Part shown: positions 21,774 to 29,957 of the stretch, piece by piece
Layout of the letters: each line of letters opens with the position of its first letter
Numbering within the stretch: position 1 is the first letter of the stretch
Assembly (NCBI GenBank): GCA_958366705.1
Contig: CATXCB010000015.1
Location: 1-47,665 of the forward strand
DNA length: 47,665 nucleotides
DNA from: an uncultured bacterium
GTDB lineage: Bacteria; Cyanobacteriota; Vampirovibrionia; Gastranaerophilales; Gastranaerophilaceae
Direction: 5' to 3'
Made by a program: the position numbers and the translations under genes
Notes under the pieces: generated by a model
What the model saw: only the letters and a program-made list of their open reading frames with translations
Databases searched by the model: none
Told to the model about the DNA's origin: nothing

Positions 21774-22583
21774 TTACAAATCATTTTTGGAATTCATTGA
21801 ACTATCCCTGTAATGTTTTCTGATTTGTTCCTGCAAATCACCGGAGATTTTGATATTTTGCAGTGTCATATGATATTTTCGTAAATTTGCGATAGTCTCT
21901 GATTCTTCAAGCAAATTACGTGTTTGCTGCGGCTGGATATTATCTTTTACCTTTTCAAACTCGGTCTTTGTCTGCTTTGAGATAATTCTGGCAACAACTT
22001 CATCTAAATCATTCCCGGCAACACCGTATTTCGCTGCTATTTCAGTAACAGATTTTCCCTGCGGGAAAGTATACAACCAATTAACAGACAACCTGTCCCC
22101 ATCTCCAATATGCATTACACCCTTTTGATGCGGGGTATACATGATATCTTTCTTGAACGGACTGTGTCCAAGCCCGATTGCATGCCCGATTTCATGTAAA
22201 ATTGTATGATACACTTCTTCTTCATCCATATAATCAGCATGCACAAGCCCTTCTGTTAAACCAATTGCAACCTCCGCACTATACAGACGATTTGCATTAT
22301 CATACTGAAAATAGCAATGTCCTAAAGCCTGACGCTCAACTCTTTTCCAATCTATATTAATATTAGATTGTAACAAAGTATCAACAACGACAAATGAAAC
22401 TTTCCCGTTAGAAACCCGATGCCACTCATCAAGAGCCTGTTTTACATACTGCCGGTATTTTAAGTCCTGTCCTCTTTTAGAATAAAACTTCATCGGTGCA
22501 ATATAAACTTTCAACGGCATCATATTCCACCGCATTAAACGACCATTTTTTACCGATTCTTGTAAATAAGTTTTCTTCTGCAT
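21774..22583 (-). CDS. Matrixin-like (M10-type) zinc metallopeptidase
   Basis: A 269-residue protein. Residues about 25 to 165 resemble the matrixin catalytic domain: RWNMMPLKVYI, a YRQYVKQALDEWHRVSNGKV helix, and HTILHEIGHAIGLGHS, the full HExGHxxGxxH zinc motif, followed by DIMYTP supplying the Met-turn. The C-terminal 90 residues are helical and charged. No signal peptide or pro-domain is visible, unlike secreted matrixins, so location and activation are unclear. It is divergent from ybaB with only 66 bases between. Confidence 0.8.
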   Translation of the reverse strand: MQKKTYLQESVKNGRLMRWNMMPLKVYIAPMKFYSKRGQDLKYRQYVKQALDEWHRVSNGKVSFVVVDTLLQSNINIDWKRVERQALGHCYFQYDNANRLYSAEVAIGLTEGLVHADYMDEEEVYHTILHEIGHAIGLGHSPFKKDIMYTPHQKGVMHIGDGDRLSVNWLYTFPQGKSVTEIAAKYGVAGNDLDEVVARIISKQTKTEFEKVKDNIQPQQTRNLLEESETIANLRKYHMTLQNIKISGDLQEQIRKHYRDSSMNSKNDL

Positions 22584-22649
22584 ATTTTTATTGTATAATA
22601 AAACTTACAAGAAGAAAAGTAAGATATATACAGACTAAGGAGAAAAATT

Positions 22650-22991
22650 ATGGGTATGGATTTAATGAATATCATGAAACAAGTTCAAAATGTTCAAAAA
22701 AAAGCAACTATCATGCAGGAAGAACTTGCTAATCTTGAAGTAACAGGAGAATCTGCAGGCGGTGCTGTAAAAGTTATTTGCGACGGTCAAGGAAGATTCA
22801 AATCTATCACTATAAAACCTGAAGCAATTAATCCTGAAAATCCGTCATCTGTTGATTCTGAAACAATTGAAATGCTTGAAGACGTTATCTCTGCAGCTAT
22901 TAAACAAGCGAATGATAAAGCTTCAAAAGAAATGGAATCAAGAATGACTCAAGTAACCGGCGGTTTAAAAATTCCTGGACTGTTTAAATAA
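22650..22991 (+). CDS. ybaB: YbaB/EbfC nucleoid-associated protein
   Basis: A 113-residue protein with the YbaB fold: LMNIMKQVQNVQKKATIMQE coiled helix, VTGESAGGAVKVICDGQGRF sheet, and a C-terminal helix (LEDVISAAIKQANDKASKEM) ending in GLKIPGLFK. It dimerises and binds DNA. AGGAG precedes the ATG. Its stop overlaps the recR start (TAATG), the classical ybaB-recR arrangement. Confidence 0.95.
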   Translation: MGMDLMNIMKQVQNVQKKATIMQEELANLEVTGESAGGAVKVICDGQGRFKSITIKPEAINPENPSSVDSETIEMLEDVISAAIKQANDKASKEMESRMTQVTGGLKIPGLFK

Positions 22992-23590
22992 TGATATATC
23001 CTAAATCAATAGCAACCTTAATAGAGCAATTTCAAAAGTTCCCCTCAGTAGGACCAAAATCTGCTCAAAGAATGGCATTTCACCTCTTAAGAATGCCTAT
23101 GCTTGATGTTGAGAAATTTGCAAAAGCAGTAATTGAAGCAAAACAAAACACTCACACGTGTGAAATTTGCTTCAATTTATCTGCTACAAGTCCTTGCGAA
23201 ATCTGTTCTTCTTCTCAAAGAGACCGTTCAACTATCTGCGTTGTCGCAGAAACAAAAGATTTAATTGCCATTGAAAAAACTAACGAATTCAAAGGGCTTT
23301 ATCATGTTCTGCAAGGTTTAATTTCTCCTATGGACGGTATTGGAGCCGATGACATTAGGATAAAAGAGCTATTAAACAGATTAACAGATGATGAAGTTAA
23401 AGAAGTAATTCTGGCTCTCAGTCCGTCAGTTGAGGGTGAAGCCACCAGCCTGTATTTGACAAAACTTATTAAACCTTTTGGTATAAAAGTTTCCCGCATA
23501 GCATTTGGTCTGCCTGTAGGTGCGGATTTGGAATACGCTGATGAAATTACGATAGCAAAAGCAATAGAAGGTCGTCGGGAAATAAACTAA
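22991..23590 (+). CDS. recR: Recombination mediator RecR
   Basis: A 199-residue protein with the helix-hairpin-helix (FPSVGPKSAQRMAFHLL), a four-Cys zinc finger (CEICFNLSATSPCEIC) and a Toprim domain (ICVVAETKDLIAIEKT, LYHVLQGLISPMDGIG). With RecF and RecO it loads RecA at gaps; recF is also in this window at 35305. Translationally coupled to ybaB. Confidence 0.97.
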   Translation: MIYPKSIATLIEQFQKFPSVGPKSAQRMAFHLLRMPMLDVEKFAKAVIEAKQNTHTCEICFNLSATSPCEICSSSQRDRSTICVVAETKDLIAIEKTNEFKGLYHVLQGLISPMDGIGADDIRIKELLNRLTDDEVKEVILALSPSVEGEATSLYLTKLIKPFGIKVSRIAFGLPVGADLEYADEITIAKAIEGRREIN

Positions 23591-23633
23591 CCGGGCATTA
23601 CTTTTTACTTATACTCAGATTATATTTAGTGTT

Positions 23634-24602
23634 ATGAATGCAAATATTTTAGAAATTAAAAATTTAAATGTTGTTTACCTGACTAAAAAAAAATTTTTTG
23701 GCAATCAACAAACTGTTCATGCTGTAAATAATGTATCTTTAGATGTACATAAAGGAGAAATCCTTGCAATTGCAGGAGAATCCGGATGCGGAAAATCTAC
23801 ACTGGCAAAAGCGGTTATGAAACTTGTAGATACTGAATCCGGTGAAATTTTATTTAAAGAAAAAAATATTATAACCCTAAAAAAAAGAGAAGATTTAAAA
23901 AATTTTTATAAACACATACAAATAATCTTTCAAAACCCGTATTCCAGCTTGAATCCCAAAATGAAAATAGGACAAATTCTAAAAGAGCCGCTAGAAATAA
24001 ACACAAGCTTAAAAAAACAAGAAATAAATAAAATAATAGAAGATAAAATTCAAAAAGTAGGTTTAGATAAAAATTGCTTAAATCTTTATCCGCATGAATT
24101 TTCAGGCGGACAAAGACAGAGAATTGCAATTGCACGCTCACTAATACTGGAACCAGAATTTATTATTGCGGATGAACCGGTCAGTGCACTGGATGTCAGC
24201 ATACAGGCTCAAATTATAAATCTTTTAAAACAACTAAAAGATGATTTTAATTTAACATTTTTATTTATTTCTCACGATTTAAGCGTAATAAAATATCTAT
24301 CAGACAGAATTGCTATAATGTATCTGGGAGAAATTGTTGAAATTGGAAAAACCGAAGAAATTTTTAATTATCCAAAACATCCGTACACAAAAGCGTTATT
24401 AAGTTCTGTCCCTGAACTTAACCCTAACAATTCAAAAGAACAAATAAAACTCCAGGGGGAACTTCCATCGCCTGAAAATTTACCATCCGGCTGTAAATTT
24501 CACACACGCTGCCCGTATGTAATGGAAAAATGCAAGAGTGAAAATCCGGAATATATAGATTTTTCTGAAACTCATAAATGCAAATGTTTTTTATATAACT
24601 AG
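23634..24602 (+). CDS. Oligopeptide/dipeptide ABC transporter ATP-binding protein (OppF/DppF type)
   Basis: A 322-residue ATPase. It has Walker A in GESGCGKST, the Q-loop near IIFQNPYSSLNPKM, signature FSGGQRQRIAIARSL, Walker B in IIADEPVSALDVS, the H-loop SHDLSV, and the OppF/DppF C-terminal extension with Cys cluster (CKFHTRCPYVMEKC) that can hold an iron-sulfur or metal site. It would energise peptide import, but no permease or binding protein genes are adjacent, so partners are encoded elsewhere. It follows recR after a short gap. Confidence 0.9.
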   Translation: MNANILEIKNLNVVYLTKKKFFGNQQTVHAVNNVSLDVHKGEILAIAGESGCGKSTLAKAVMKLVDTESGEILFKEKNIITLKKREDLKNFYKHIQIIFQNPYSSLNPKMKIGQILKEPLEINTSLKKQEINKIIEDKIQKVGLDKNCLNLYPHEFSGGQRQRIAIARSLILEPEFIIADEPVSALDVSIQAQIINLLKQLKDDFNLTFLFISHDLSVIKYLSDRIAIMYLGEIVEIGKTEEIFNYPKHPYTKALLSSVPELNPNNSKEQIKLQGELPSPENLPSGCKFHTRCPYVMEKCKSENPEYIDFSETHKCKCFLYN

Positions 24603-24661
24603 AAAAATATCACTAAAAACAGAAAAAGCCCAAAATAAAACTCTTGTGTTATAATCAGCTT

Positions 24662-25114
24662 ATGGACAAAAAAATTATATCAACCAATAGAAAAGCTTTT
24701 CACGATTACACAATTTTTGACAAATTTACTGCAGGAATTGTGTTAACCGGAACTGAAATAAAATCAATTAGAAAAAATGCAATAAATTTGAAAGACAGTT
24801 TTTGCAAAATTGAAGATAATGAAATATTTATGTATAACTGTCATATTTCTCCGTATGAGCAGGGCAACAGATATAATCACAAAGCAGAAAGAACAAGAAA
24901 ACTTTTATTAACAAAAAAAGAAATTCTTAAAATGCAGTCTAAAATAAAAAAAGACGGTTATACAATTATACCTCTTGAAGTTTTTATAGCAAAAGGCTTT
25001 GCAAAAATAGAAATAGGTCTGGCTAAAGGTAAAAAGCTTCATGATAAACGTGATGATATAGCTAAAAAAAATCAAAAACGTGAAATGGAAAGAGCAAGTA
25101 AGGTTAGTTATTAA
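24662..25114 (+). CDS. smpB: SsrA-binding protein SmpB
   Basis: The start is set at the ATG giving MDKKIISTNRKAFHDY; a longer frame begins at a TTG. The 150-residue product has the SmpB core: FTAGIVLTGTEIKSIR, INLKDSFCKI, NCHISPYEQGNRYNH, RTRKLLLTKKEI, and the basic tail (KLHDKRDDIAKKNQKREMER). It binds tmRNA for trans-translation. tmRNA itself is not found here. Confidence 0.95.
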   Translation: MDKKIISTNRKAFHDYTIFDKFTAGIVLTGTEIKSIRKNAINLKDSFCKIEDNEIFMYNCHISPYEQGNRYNHKAERTRKLLLTKKEILKMQSKIKKDGYTIIPLEVFIAKGFAKIEIGLAKGKKLHDKRDDIAKKNQKREMERASKVSY

Positions 25115-25129
25115 ATTGCGACTTGCCTT

Positions 25130-25378
25130 GCCGATGCGTGTTCGACTTCCGCTTCGCTCCTGCCTCTGCGAATCCTTACGCATTTCGCAATAAACGGCAA
25201 CGCTCTCACTTACGTCAAGGCTCAACGCCTTGACGATGCGTGTTCGACTTCCGCTTCGCTCCTGCCTCTGCGAATCCTTACGCATTTCGCAATAAACGGC
25301 AACGCTCTCACTTACGTCAAGGCTCAACGCCTTGACGATGCGTGTTCGACTTCCGCTTCGCTTCTGCCTCTGCGAAAT
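25130..25378. repeat. 102-bp tandem repeat, about two and a half copies
   Basis: GATGCGTGTTCGAC recurs at 25133, 25235 and 25337, giving an exact 102-bp period. The first two full copies are near identical, and the third is truncated at the terminator region. Each unit contains a palindrome, GTCAAGG and CCTTGAC around seven bases, and is much richer in G and C than flanking DNA. Because 102 is divisible by 3, long spurious frames arise on the minus strand. It resembles an intergenic repeat family and not a gene. Confidence 0.85.
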
Positions 25379-25389
25379 GCTAAAAAAAA

Positions 25390-25412
25390 CCTGATTTCAT
25401 TTAGAAATCAGG
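25390..25412 (-). terminator. Intrinsic terminator of the 57-residue gene
   Basis: CCTGATTTC pairs with GAAATCAGG (9 bp, 5-base loop), and the minus strand continues with eight T. It lies about 55 bases past the stop of the small leftward gene at 25468, supporting that gene as transcribed. Confidence 0.85.
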
Positions 25413-25467
25413 GAAAAAATTTGTAGGGGAAAAATTAAATTGGAAATAAAATATAAAATAAAACTTT

Positions 25468-25641
25468 TTATGCTATATGCAGCATTTGCTTATTATATGC
25501 CGCTATAAAATTCATTTGTTGGAATAACAATTCTGATTTATCAACAAAAGGTTCCTGACTTGCTGCAACAGATGTTGTTACTTGATCTTTATAAATATCT
25601 TTTAATTTATTATCAATCTTTTTTAAATTTGCAACTGCCAT
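25468..25641 (-). CDS. 57-residue hypothetical protein
   Basis: A short frame encodes MAVANLKKIDNKLKDIY, then VAASQEPFVDKSELLFQQMN and AAYNKQMLHIA. It is helical and amphipathic, without a membrane segment. GAGAGG lies 8 bases before the ATG, and a strong terminator follows. The profile of a short two-helix protein ending in a hydrophobic helix is a little like rod or needle subunits, but this is a loose impression. Divergent from the 677-residue gene. Confidence 0.55.
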   Translation of the reverse strand: MAVANLKKIDNKLKDIYKDQVTTSVAASQEPFVDKSELLFQQMNFIAAYNKQMLHIA

Positions 25642-25821
25642 TGCTTTTGCCTCTCTTCTTTAGTTATCTCTTATGTATATATAAAGTATATATAACTTTT
25701 CAAATTTCACTCTTTGTTTATTTTGTAACATAACTTTACATTTTAGAGAAATATTCAATCTTTTAGCAACTTTCTGACATAAAATGTTTTTATATACTTG
25801 TAGGGAAAATAGGAAAGTAGT

Positions 25822-27855
25822 ATGTCTAATCAGTCAATAAACGCTTTAAATATACCAAGTATACAAAATAATAAACAAATTTATTTTCAGCAATCACAGC
25901 AAAATCCGGCAATGCAAGGGAATACAGCAATGCAGGGAATGCCACAAAACGTTGGAGATACCGAACTTGGCAACCGTGTAAAAAATAGTTCAGATATGGC
26001 TCAAAGCCCATATACTCTTCCTGTTGCAGCAGGTACCTGGTATGCAATAGCTCAAGGTATGGATTCGTTTGGAAGAAAATGCGGCGGCACATATGACGAA
26101 AGTATACTGGGTAAATTTACAGGTAAGGCAGATGCGCTATCCAATAAAGTAACAAACAGTAAACTTGCAAAATCAGGATTCGGACAATGGATTGGCAACA
26201 CATACAATGCTATTAGCACCTATATTGACAAAGCTTCAAGCAATCCGAAAAACAGACTGCTTTATGCTTTAAAAAATCACAGAACTAATCCGGAGTGTAA
26301 ACTGGTAAAAACTCCGGCTGCAGGTCTTGCAGGATTTTTGGAAGCTGATACAAGACAGGTTTTTGAAGAATTCTTAAAACCGACAAAATATGCAGTACAA
26401 CTAAAACAATACGGAAAAACAAATGATGAAATAAATGCATTTTTAGACAGTGTAAAAGGACTGTCTAAACAAGAAAAAATGCGAAAATTGCAAGAAGAAG
26501 AATTAAAATATTTCGGCAAAAAAGCATCTGATATTGCTGGAAAAACTTCAGATGAACTTGCAAAAATGCTAAAAGAATTAAAAATAACCAAAGGTTTAGG
26601 TTTTGATTCTGTTGCTCATTATGAAAAAGTAATGAAAGAAGAATACGCACTTAAACATATGGATGAAATTCTTCAGGCGTTAAGAAAAGGTGACCAAAAC
26701 TTAAAAATTTCAATATGGAAAAAAGACGGTGCATTAGGGAAAGTCTTCGGACACTTCTTTGGCAGAGATGTTGGCATTGCTGAACTTGCAAACAAATTTG
26801 ATTTAACATTAAAAACAGGAGCAAAAACTAAATTCGGCAAATTTGTAGGAAAAAGTTTCGGTTACTTAACAGAAGGCTGTACAAACAGATTTGCAGGCGG
26901 AAAACTTGCTGTTGCTATGCAAGCGTTTATCTTTGCAGATATGTTAATCCACACATTTAACGCTCCAAAAGGAGAAAAAGGTAAAACTCTGGCAGAAAGA
27001 TTTGTAAATGACTTTACTTACTTTTTGGCACTTCCTGTTGGCATTTGGGCTATGCACAAAGCCGGAGGCTTAAAATATTTAGGAATGTCCAAAGAACAGG
27101 TAAAAGCTTATGAAGAAAACCTAAAATTATTCAAAGAAGGAGCTAAAAACAAATTATTTACAAAAAAAGGATTTAAAATGCGTTCAAAAGTCTTAAATAG
27201 ACAATTAAATGCAGGAGTAAAAAATCCATTCCTAAAATTAATCAAAAAAGCAGCTAATATCCTAACTGTAGGACTAAATCAAAAACCTGTATACTTGTCA
27301 AAAAGTTCATCCAACCTTAATTTATTGCGTAAACTTGGATACTGGACAAAAAATGCAGCAGGATATCCTATTAGATTTGCAATTCCAATGATGCTAATTT
27401 CGCCTATACTTGCAAAATGGGCAACAAAAGCTACTCATAACGTATTTGGCAGACCAACTAAATCTGTACTGGATGAAGAGGAAGAAGCATCAACAACTGA
27501 TAAAACAGATACAACCGCTGCTGCTGCTGCAGCAATGCAAAATAAGCCACAAACAATTCAACAGCCAGGACAAGTAAGCCTATCTCAAAAATCGACTCTT
27601 CAGCACAAATCTCCAAATGATTATAAAAGTGATACTAATTTAATAAAAATGACAGCAAATGGGACAAAACCACAACTGACCCAACAAGCTAAAGCTGATA
27701 ATAGCAAGGAACAGGAACCACTAAGAACATATATTCCATCTCCGATAGGTATGGTTCAACAGCCGGCTGCACCGACAGGTTTAGATGCAGCGTTTGCACA
27801 AGCCGATGAAACTGAAAAATATGTCAACGATATTTTAGCAATGAAAATATCCTAA
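25822..27855 (+). CDS. Large lineage-specific protein, about 677 residues
   Basis: No family recognised. The first 60 residues are Gln/Asn/Met-rich and disordered (QQSQQNPAMQGNTAMQGM). The middle is Lys- and Ala-rich helical. Two or three hydrophobic segments occur (AVAMQAFIFADMLIHTF, FTYFLALPVGIWAM, IRFAIPMMLISPILAKW), so the C-terminal half may associate with membrane. A disordered tail has an acidic patch, a run of Ala and many Gln, and ends in a helix. No signal peptide is seen. Disordered ends around a helical, membrane-associating core could indicate a structural or secreted host-interaction protein; this is speculation. Confidence 0.8.
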   Translation: MSNQSINALNIPSIQNNKQIYFQQSQQNPAMQGNTAMQGMPQNVGDTELGNRVKNSSDMAQSPYTLPVAAGTWYAIAQGMDSFGRKCGGTYDESILGKFTGKADALSNKVTNSKLAKSGFGQWIGNTYNAISTYIDKASSNPKNRLLYALKNHRTNPECKLVKTPAAGLAGFLEADTRQVFEEFLKPTKYAVQLKQYGKTNDEINAFLDSVKGLSKQEKMRKLQEEELKYFGKKASDIAGKTSDELAKMLKELKITKGLGFDSVAHYEKVMKEEYALKHMDEILQALRKGDQNLKISIWKKDGALGKVFGHFFGRDVGIAELANKFDLTLKTGAKTKFGKFVGKSFGYLTEGCTNRFAGGKLAVAMQAFIFADMLIHTFNAPKGEKGKTLAERFVNDFTYFLALPVGIWAMHKAGGLKYLGMSKEQVKAYEENLKLFKEGAKNKLFTKKGFKMRSKVLNRQLNAGVKNPFLKLIKKAANILTVGLNQKPVYLSKSSSNLNLLRKLGYWTKNAAGYPIRFAIPMMLISPILAKWATKATHNVFGRPTKSVLDEEEEASTTDKTDTTAAAAAAMQNKPQTIQQPGQVSLSQKSTLQHKSPNDYKSDTNLIKMTANGTKPQLTQQAKADNSKEQEPLRTYIPSPIGMVQQPAAPTGLDAAFAQADETEKYVNDILAMKIS

Positions 27856-27863
27856 TGTACAAT

Positions 27864-27892
27864 TTGCAAAAGCAATAAATATATGTTAAAAT
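27864..27892 (+). promoter_or_regulatory. Promoter of the 6S-like RNA
   Basis: TTGCAA (27864-27869), a 17-base spacer and TAAAAT (27887-27892) give a strong vegetative promoter, with transcription expected near 27899, exactly where the closing stem of the RNA begins. Confidence 0.7.
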
Positions 27893-27898
27893 GAAGTA

Positions 27899-28074
27899 AG
27901 CTCTGTATAGGTGTTAATTTTGTTCCTACATTTACATAAATAGGGAGAGTTAACTCTTAAGACGCTGAAGTATACCCGCCGATTTATATCGCCAGCGGGA
28001 AACGGATTAGTCAAGGTTCTCACCCACCTGCGAGATCAAGCAGGTAACAAAATCCGCTTATACAGGGGTTTTTT
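27899..28074 (+). ncRNA. ssrS: Probable 6S RNA
   Basis: About 176 bases with its own promoter and T-run terminator. The ends pair through a 13-base closing stem (CTCTGTATAGGTG with CGCTTATACAGGG, including wobbles). Above it an open region has a 5' hairpin (TTCCTA/TAGGGA) and a 3' hairpin (ACCTGC/GCAGGT). A terminal rod is capped by CCCGC/GCGGG with an inner CGAT/ATCG. This matches the size and rod-bubble-rod plan of 6S RNA, which binds the housekeeping RNA polymerase. GGTTCTCACCCACCT at the 3' bubble side looks 6S-like. Another structured small RNA is possible. Confidence 0.6.
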
Positions 28075-28093
28075 AATTAGGACTTTTATGACC

Positions 28094-28157
28094 ATTCCGA
28101 ACCAATTTCGGAATCTTACCAGCAGTCAGACTCTGAAACCAGTTCAGGGTGACAATT
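28094..28157. repeat. Dispersed intergenic palindromes
   Basis: A 21-base palindrome (ATTCCGAA..TTCGGAAT type, 28094-28114) is followed by CTGAAACCAGTTCAG (28134-28148). The same two palindrome types recur at 38004-38070 and around 47430-47510. They lie in gaps between genes and look like a repetitive extragenic family. Confidence 0.6.
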
Positions 28158-28205
28158 CTAGCTATGTTTAGTATAAAATACTATATAAGTTCCTTTAATT
28201 ACTCA

Positions 28206-28234
28206 TTGCACAGACGGCTTCGACATGGTATACT
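28206..28234 (+). promoter_or_regulatory. Promoter of the CpaE-like gene
   Basis: TTGCAC (28206-28211), a 17-base spacer and TATACT (28229-28234). Transcription would start near 28241, about 18 bases before the ATG, with a GGGGCGG ribosome site between. Confidence 0.6.
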
Positions 28235-28258
28235 ATACGTTGTAGGGGCGGATAAATT

Positions 28259-29434
28259 ATGCAAAAAATTTCAACAATTATATTGTCAGATGAATTTTCA
28301 ACCGGTGAAGTTTTAAAATTGTTCATTGAAGAGTTTGATAATCTTGAACTTCTAGAAAATTCCACAAACTTATCTGAAATTTCAGATAAAATTTTATCAA
28401 TAAAAAATAAATCTATCGTAATTGTTGACTTATCTACAAATAAAAAAAATAAATTAGATTTAATATTAAAACTTACAAAAAGCTGTAAAAATTGTAAAGT
28501 TCTGGCACTTTCAGACAATCCGTCAGTTGATTTAATCATTGAAATCATGCGTGCCGGCGCAAAGGAATTTGTACCAGTTCCAATTTTAAAAAATGAATTT
28601 TTCAGCGCAGTCCAAAAATTAATTAACGAATTTGATGAACCACAAAAAAATAACAAATGCAAAATCATCTCAGTATTTTCTAATAAAGGCGGAATTGGCA
28701 AAACCTCATTAGCAGCAAATCTGGCACTTGAGTTATCAAAAATAACAAAAGAAAACATTGCACTGATAGATTTAAATTTCCAAATGGGTGATATTACAAC
28801 GTTTCTGGATTTAAAACCATCATTCAATATCTCATACATGCTTGAAAACCTCGATAAAATCAATGAGACATTTTTACTTAGCACGCTGGAAAGATACAAG
28901 GGAACAAGTCTATATGTACTGGCAGATCCACCGTATTTTAAACAAGCAGATAACATTCAGCCAAAACAAATTGCAAAACTATTTCAAATATTAAAAGAGA
29001 CATTTTCATACATAATTGTAGATGCGGAAGCAAGTTTTGACGGCAAGAATATAACAGCACTTGACAATTCGGATATAATTCTTCTTGTTACTGTTGCAAA
29101 CCTCCCGGCACTACGTAATACTCAGAGATGCTTAGAATTATTTGAAAAACTTGGATACGACAAGGAAAAAATAAAGATAATCGTAAACCGATATATGGAA
29201 AACGATGAAATAAAAGAAACTGATATCGAAAAAGTCTTATCTAAAGACATTTATTGGAAAATACCTAACAATTATTTTGCAATAATGAGTGCAATTAACA
29301 AAGGAATTCCAGTTAGTGATATCAACGATTCAACAAATATTTCGCAAAGTTATAAAGGACTGGCTCAATATATTTCTGACAATTTATACAGATTAAATAT
29401 GACTGAAAAATTTGAAAACATATTAAACCAATAA
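28259..29434 (+). CDS. CpaE-like pilus assembly ATPase (receiver-like plus ParA/MinD domain)
   Basis: A 391-residue protein. Residues 1 to about 125 resemble a receiver domain (IVIVDLSTNK with an Asp in the phosphoacceptor position, KVLALSDNPSV, MRAGAKEFVPVPI). Residues 135 to 391 are a MinD/ParA-type ATPase with deviant Walker A (SNKGGIGKTSLAANLALEL), ALIDLNFQMGD and IIVDAEASFD. CpaE proteins localise Tad/type IV pilus machinery at the pole. The full tad cluster is not adjacent; only an uncharacterised 145-residue gene follows. Given PilT and PilD here, a pilus role is likely but unproven. Confidence 0.75.
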   Translation: MQKISTIILSDEFSTGEVLKLFIEEFDNLELLENSTNLSEISDKILSIKNKSIVIVDLSTNKKNKLDLILKLTKSCKNCKVLALSDNPSVDLIIEIMRAGAKEFVPVPILKNEFFSAVQKLINEFDEPQKNNKCKIISVFSNKGGIGKTSLAANLALELSKITKENIALIDLNFQMGDITTFLDLKPSFNISYMLENLDKINETFLLSTLERYKGTSLYVLADPPYFKQADNIQPKQIAKLFQILKETFSYIIVDAEASFDGKNITALDNSDIILLVTVANLPALRNTQRCLELFEKLGYDKEKIKIIVNRYMENDEIKETDIEKVLSKDIYWKIPNNYFAIMSAINKGIPVSDINDSTNISQSYKGLAQYISDNLYRLNMTEKFENILNQ

Positions 29435-29453
29435 CAAAATATAAGGAACAAAA

Positions 29454-29891
29454 ATGGGATTAGCAGAAAGATTTAAAGACAAATTAGAAAAAAAAGATAT
29501 TTTCAAAAAAGATGACATTGAACAAGCATTAAATAACCAGAATATACAATTTATCTCAAAACCAATAACTGAAAATATAATTATACAACCAAAAGTAATT
29601 CACTCTGGAAATATTGAAGATATTGAAAATCTCAGTGATATCAAACAAGAAGAGATTCCTCAGGAATGGGAAATAAATAATTCCCCTAAATTTGAAGAAT
29701 TGGAAACCGAAATAATTGACAAAATCAGAAAAACTCCATACTGGGAAGATTTTTCAGCTGAAAGACAACAACACATGATTTCTAAATATTTTGAGACCAA
29801 AACAAATAAAAAATATTCAAATCTTAACTATTCAGCAGAAGAGAAACAAATTTTTATAGATAATATAATTGCTTTATCAAATAGCAGATAA
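29454..29891 (+). CDS. Hypothetical partner of the CpaE-like protein
   Basis: A 145-residue acidic protein, 19 bases after the CpaE-like gene and on the same transcript. The first 75 residues look disordered (KKDDIEQALNN, PKVIHSGNIEDIENL). The last 65 form a helical domain with WEDFSAERQQHMISKYFETK. No membrane segment or known motif. Coupled position suggests a regulator or adaptor of the ATPase. Confidence 0.65.
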   Translation: MGLAERFKDKLEKKDIFKKDDIEQALNNQNIQFISKPITENIIIQPKVIHSGNIEDIENLSDIKQEEIPQEWEINNSPKFEELETEIIDKIRKTPYWEDFSAERQQHMISKYFETKTNKKYSNLNYSAEEKQIFIDNIIALSNSR

Positions 29892-29907
29892 AGAATAACA
29901 GATAAAA

Positions 29908-29941
29908 AGCGGCGAAACCGAAAAATTTCGGTTTCGCCGCT
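29908..29941. terminator. Bidirectional terminator between convergent genes
   Basis: A 16-base inverted repeat (AGCGGCGAAACCGAAA with its complement) with a tiny loop. The minus strand continues with TTTTT, so it terminates the membrane protein gene at 29958 and probably also the cpaE-like operon. Confidence 0.85.
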
Positions 29942-29957
29942 GCAATAATTAAATCAT

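Noticed and set aside
24908..25327. 139-codon minus-strand frame through the repeat downstream of smpB
   Set aside because: It is made of the 102-bp tandem repeat and the antisense of smpB; the frame stays open only because the period is a multiple of three.
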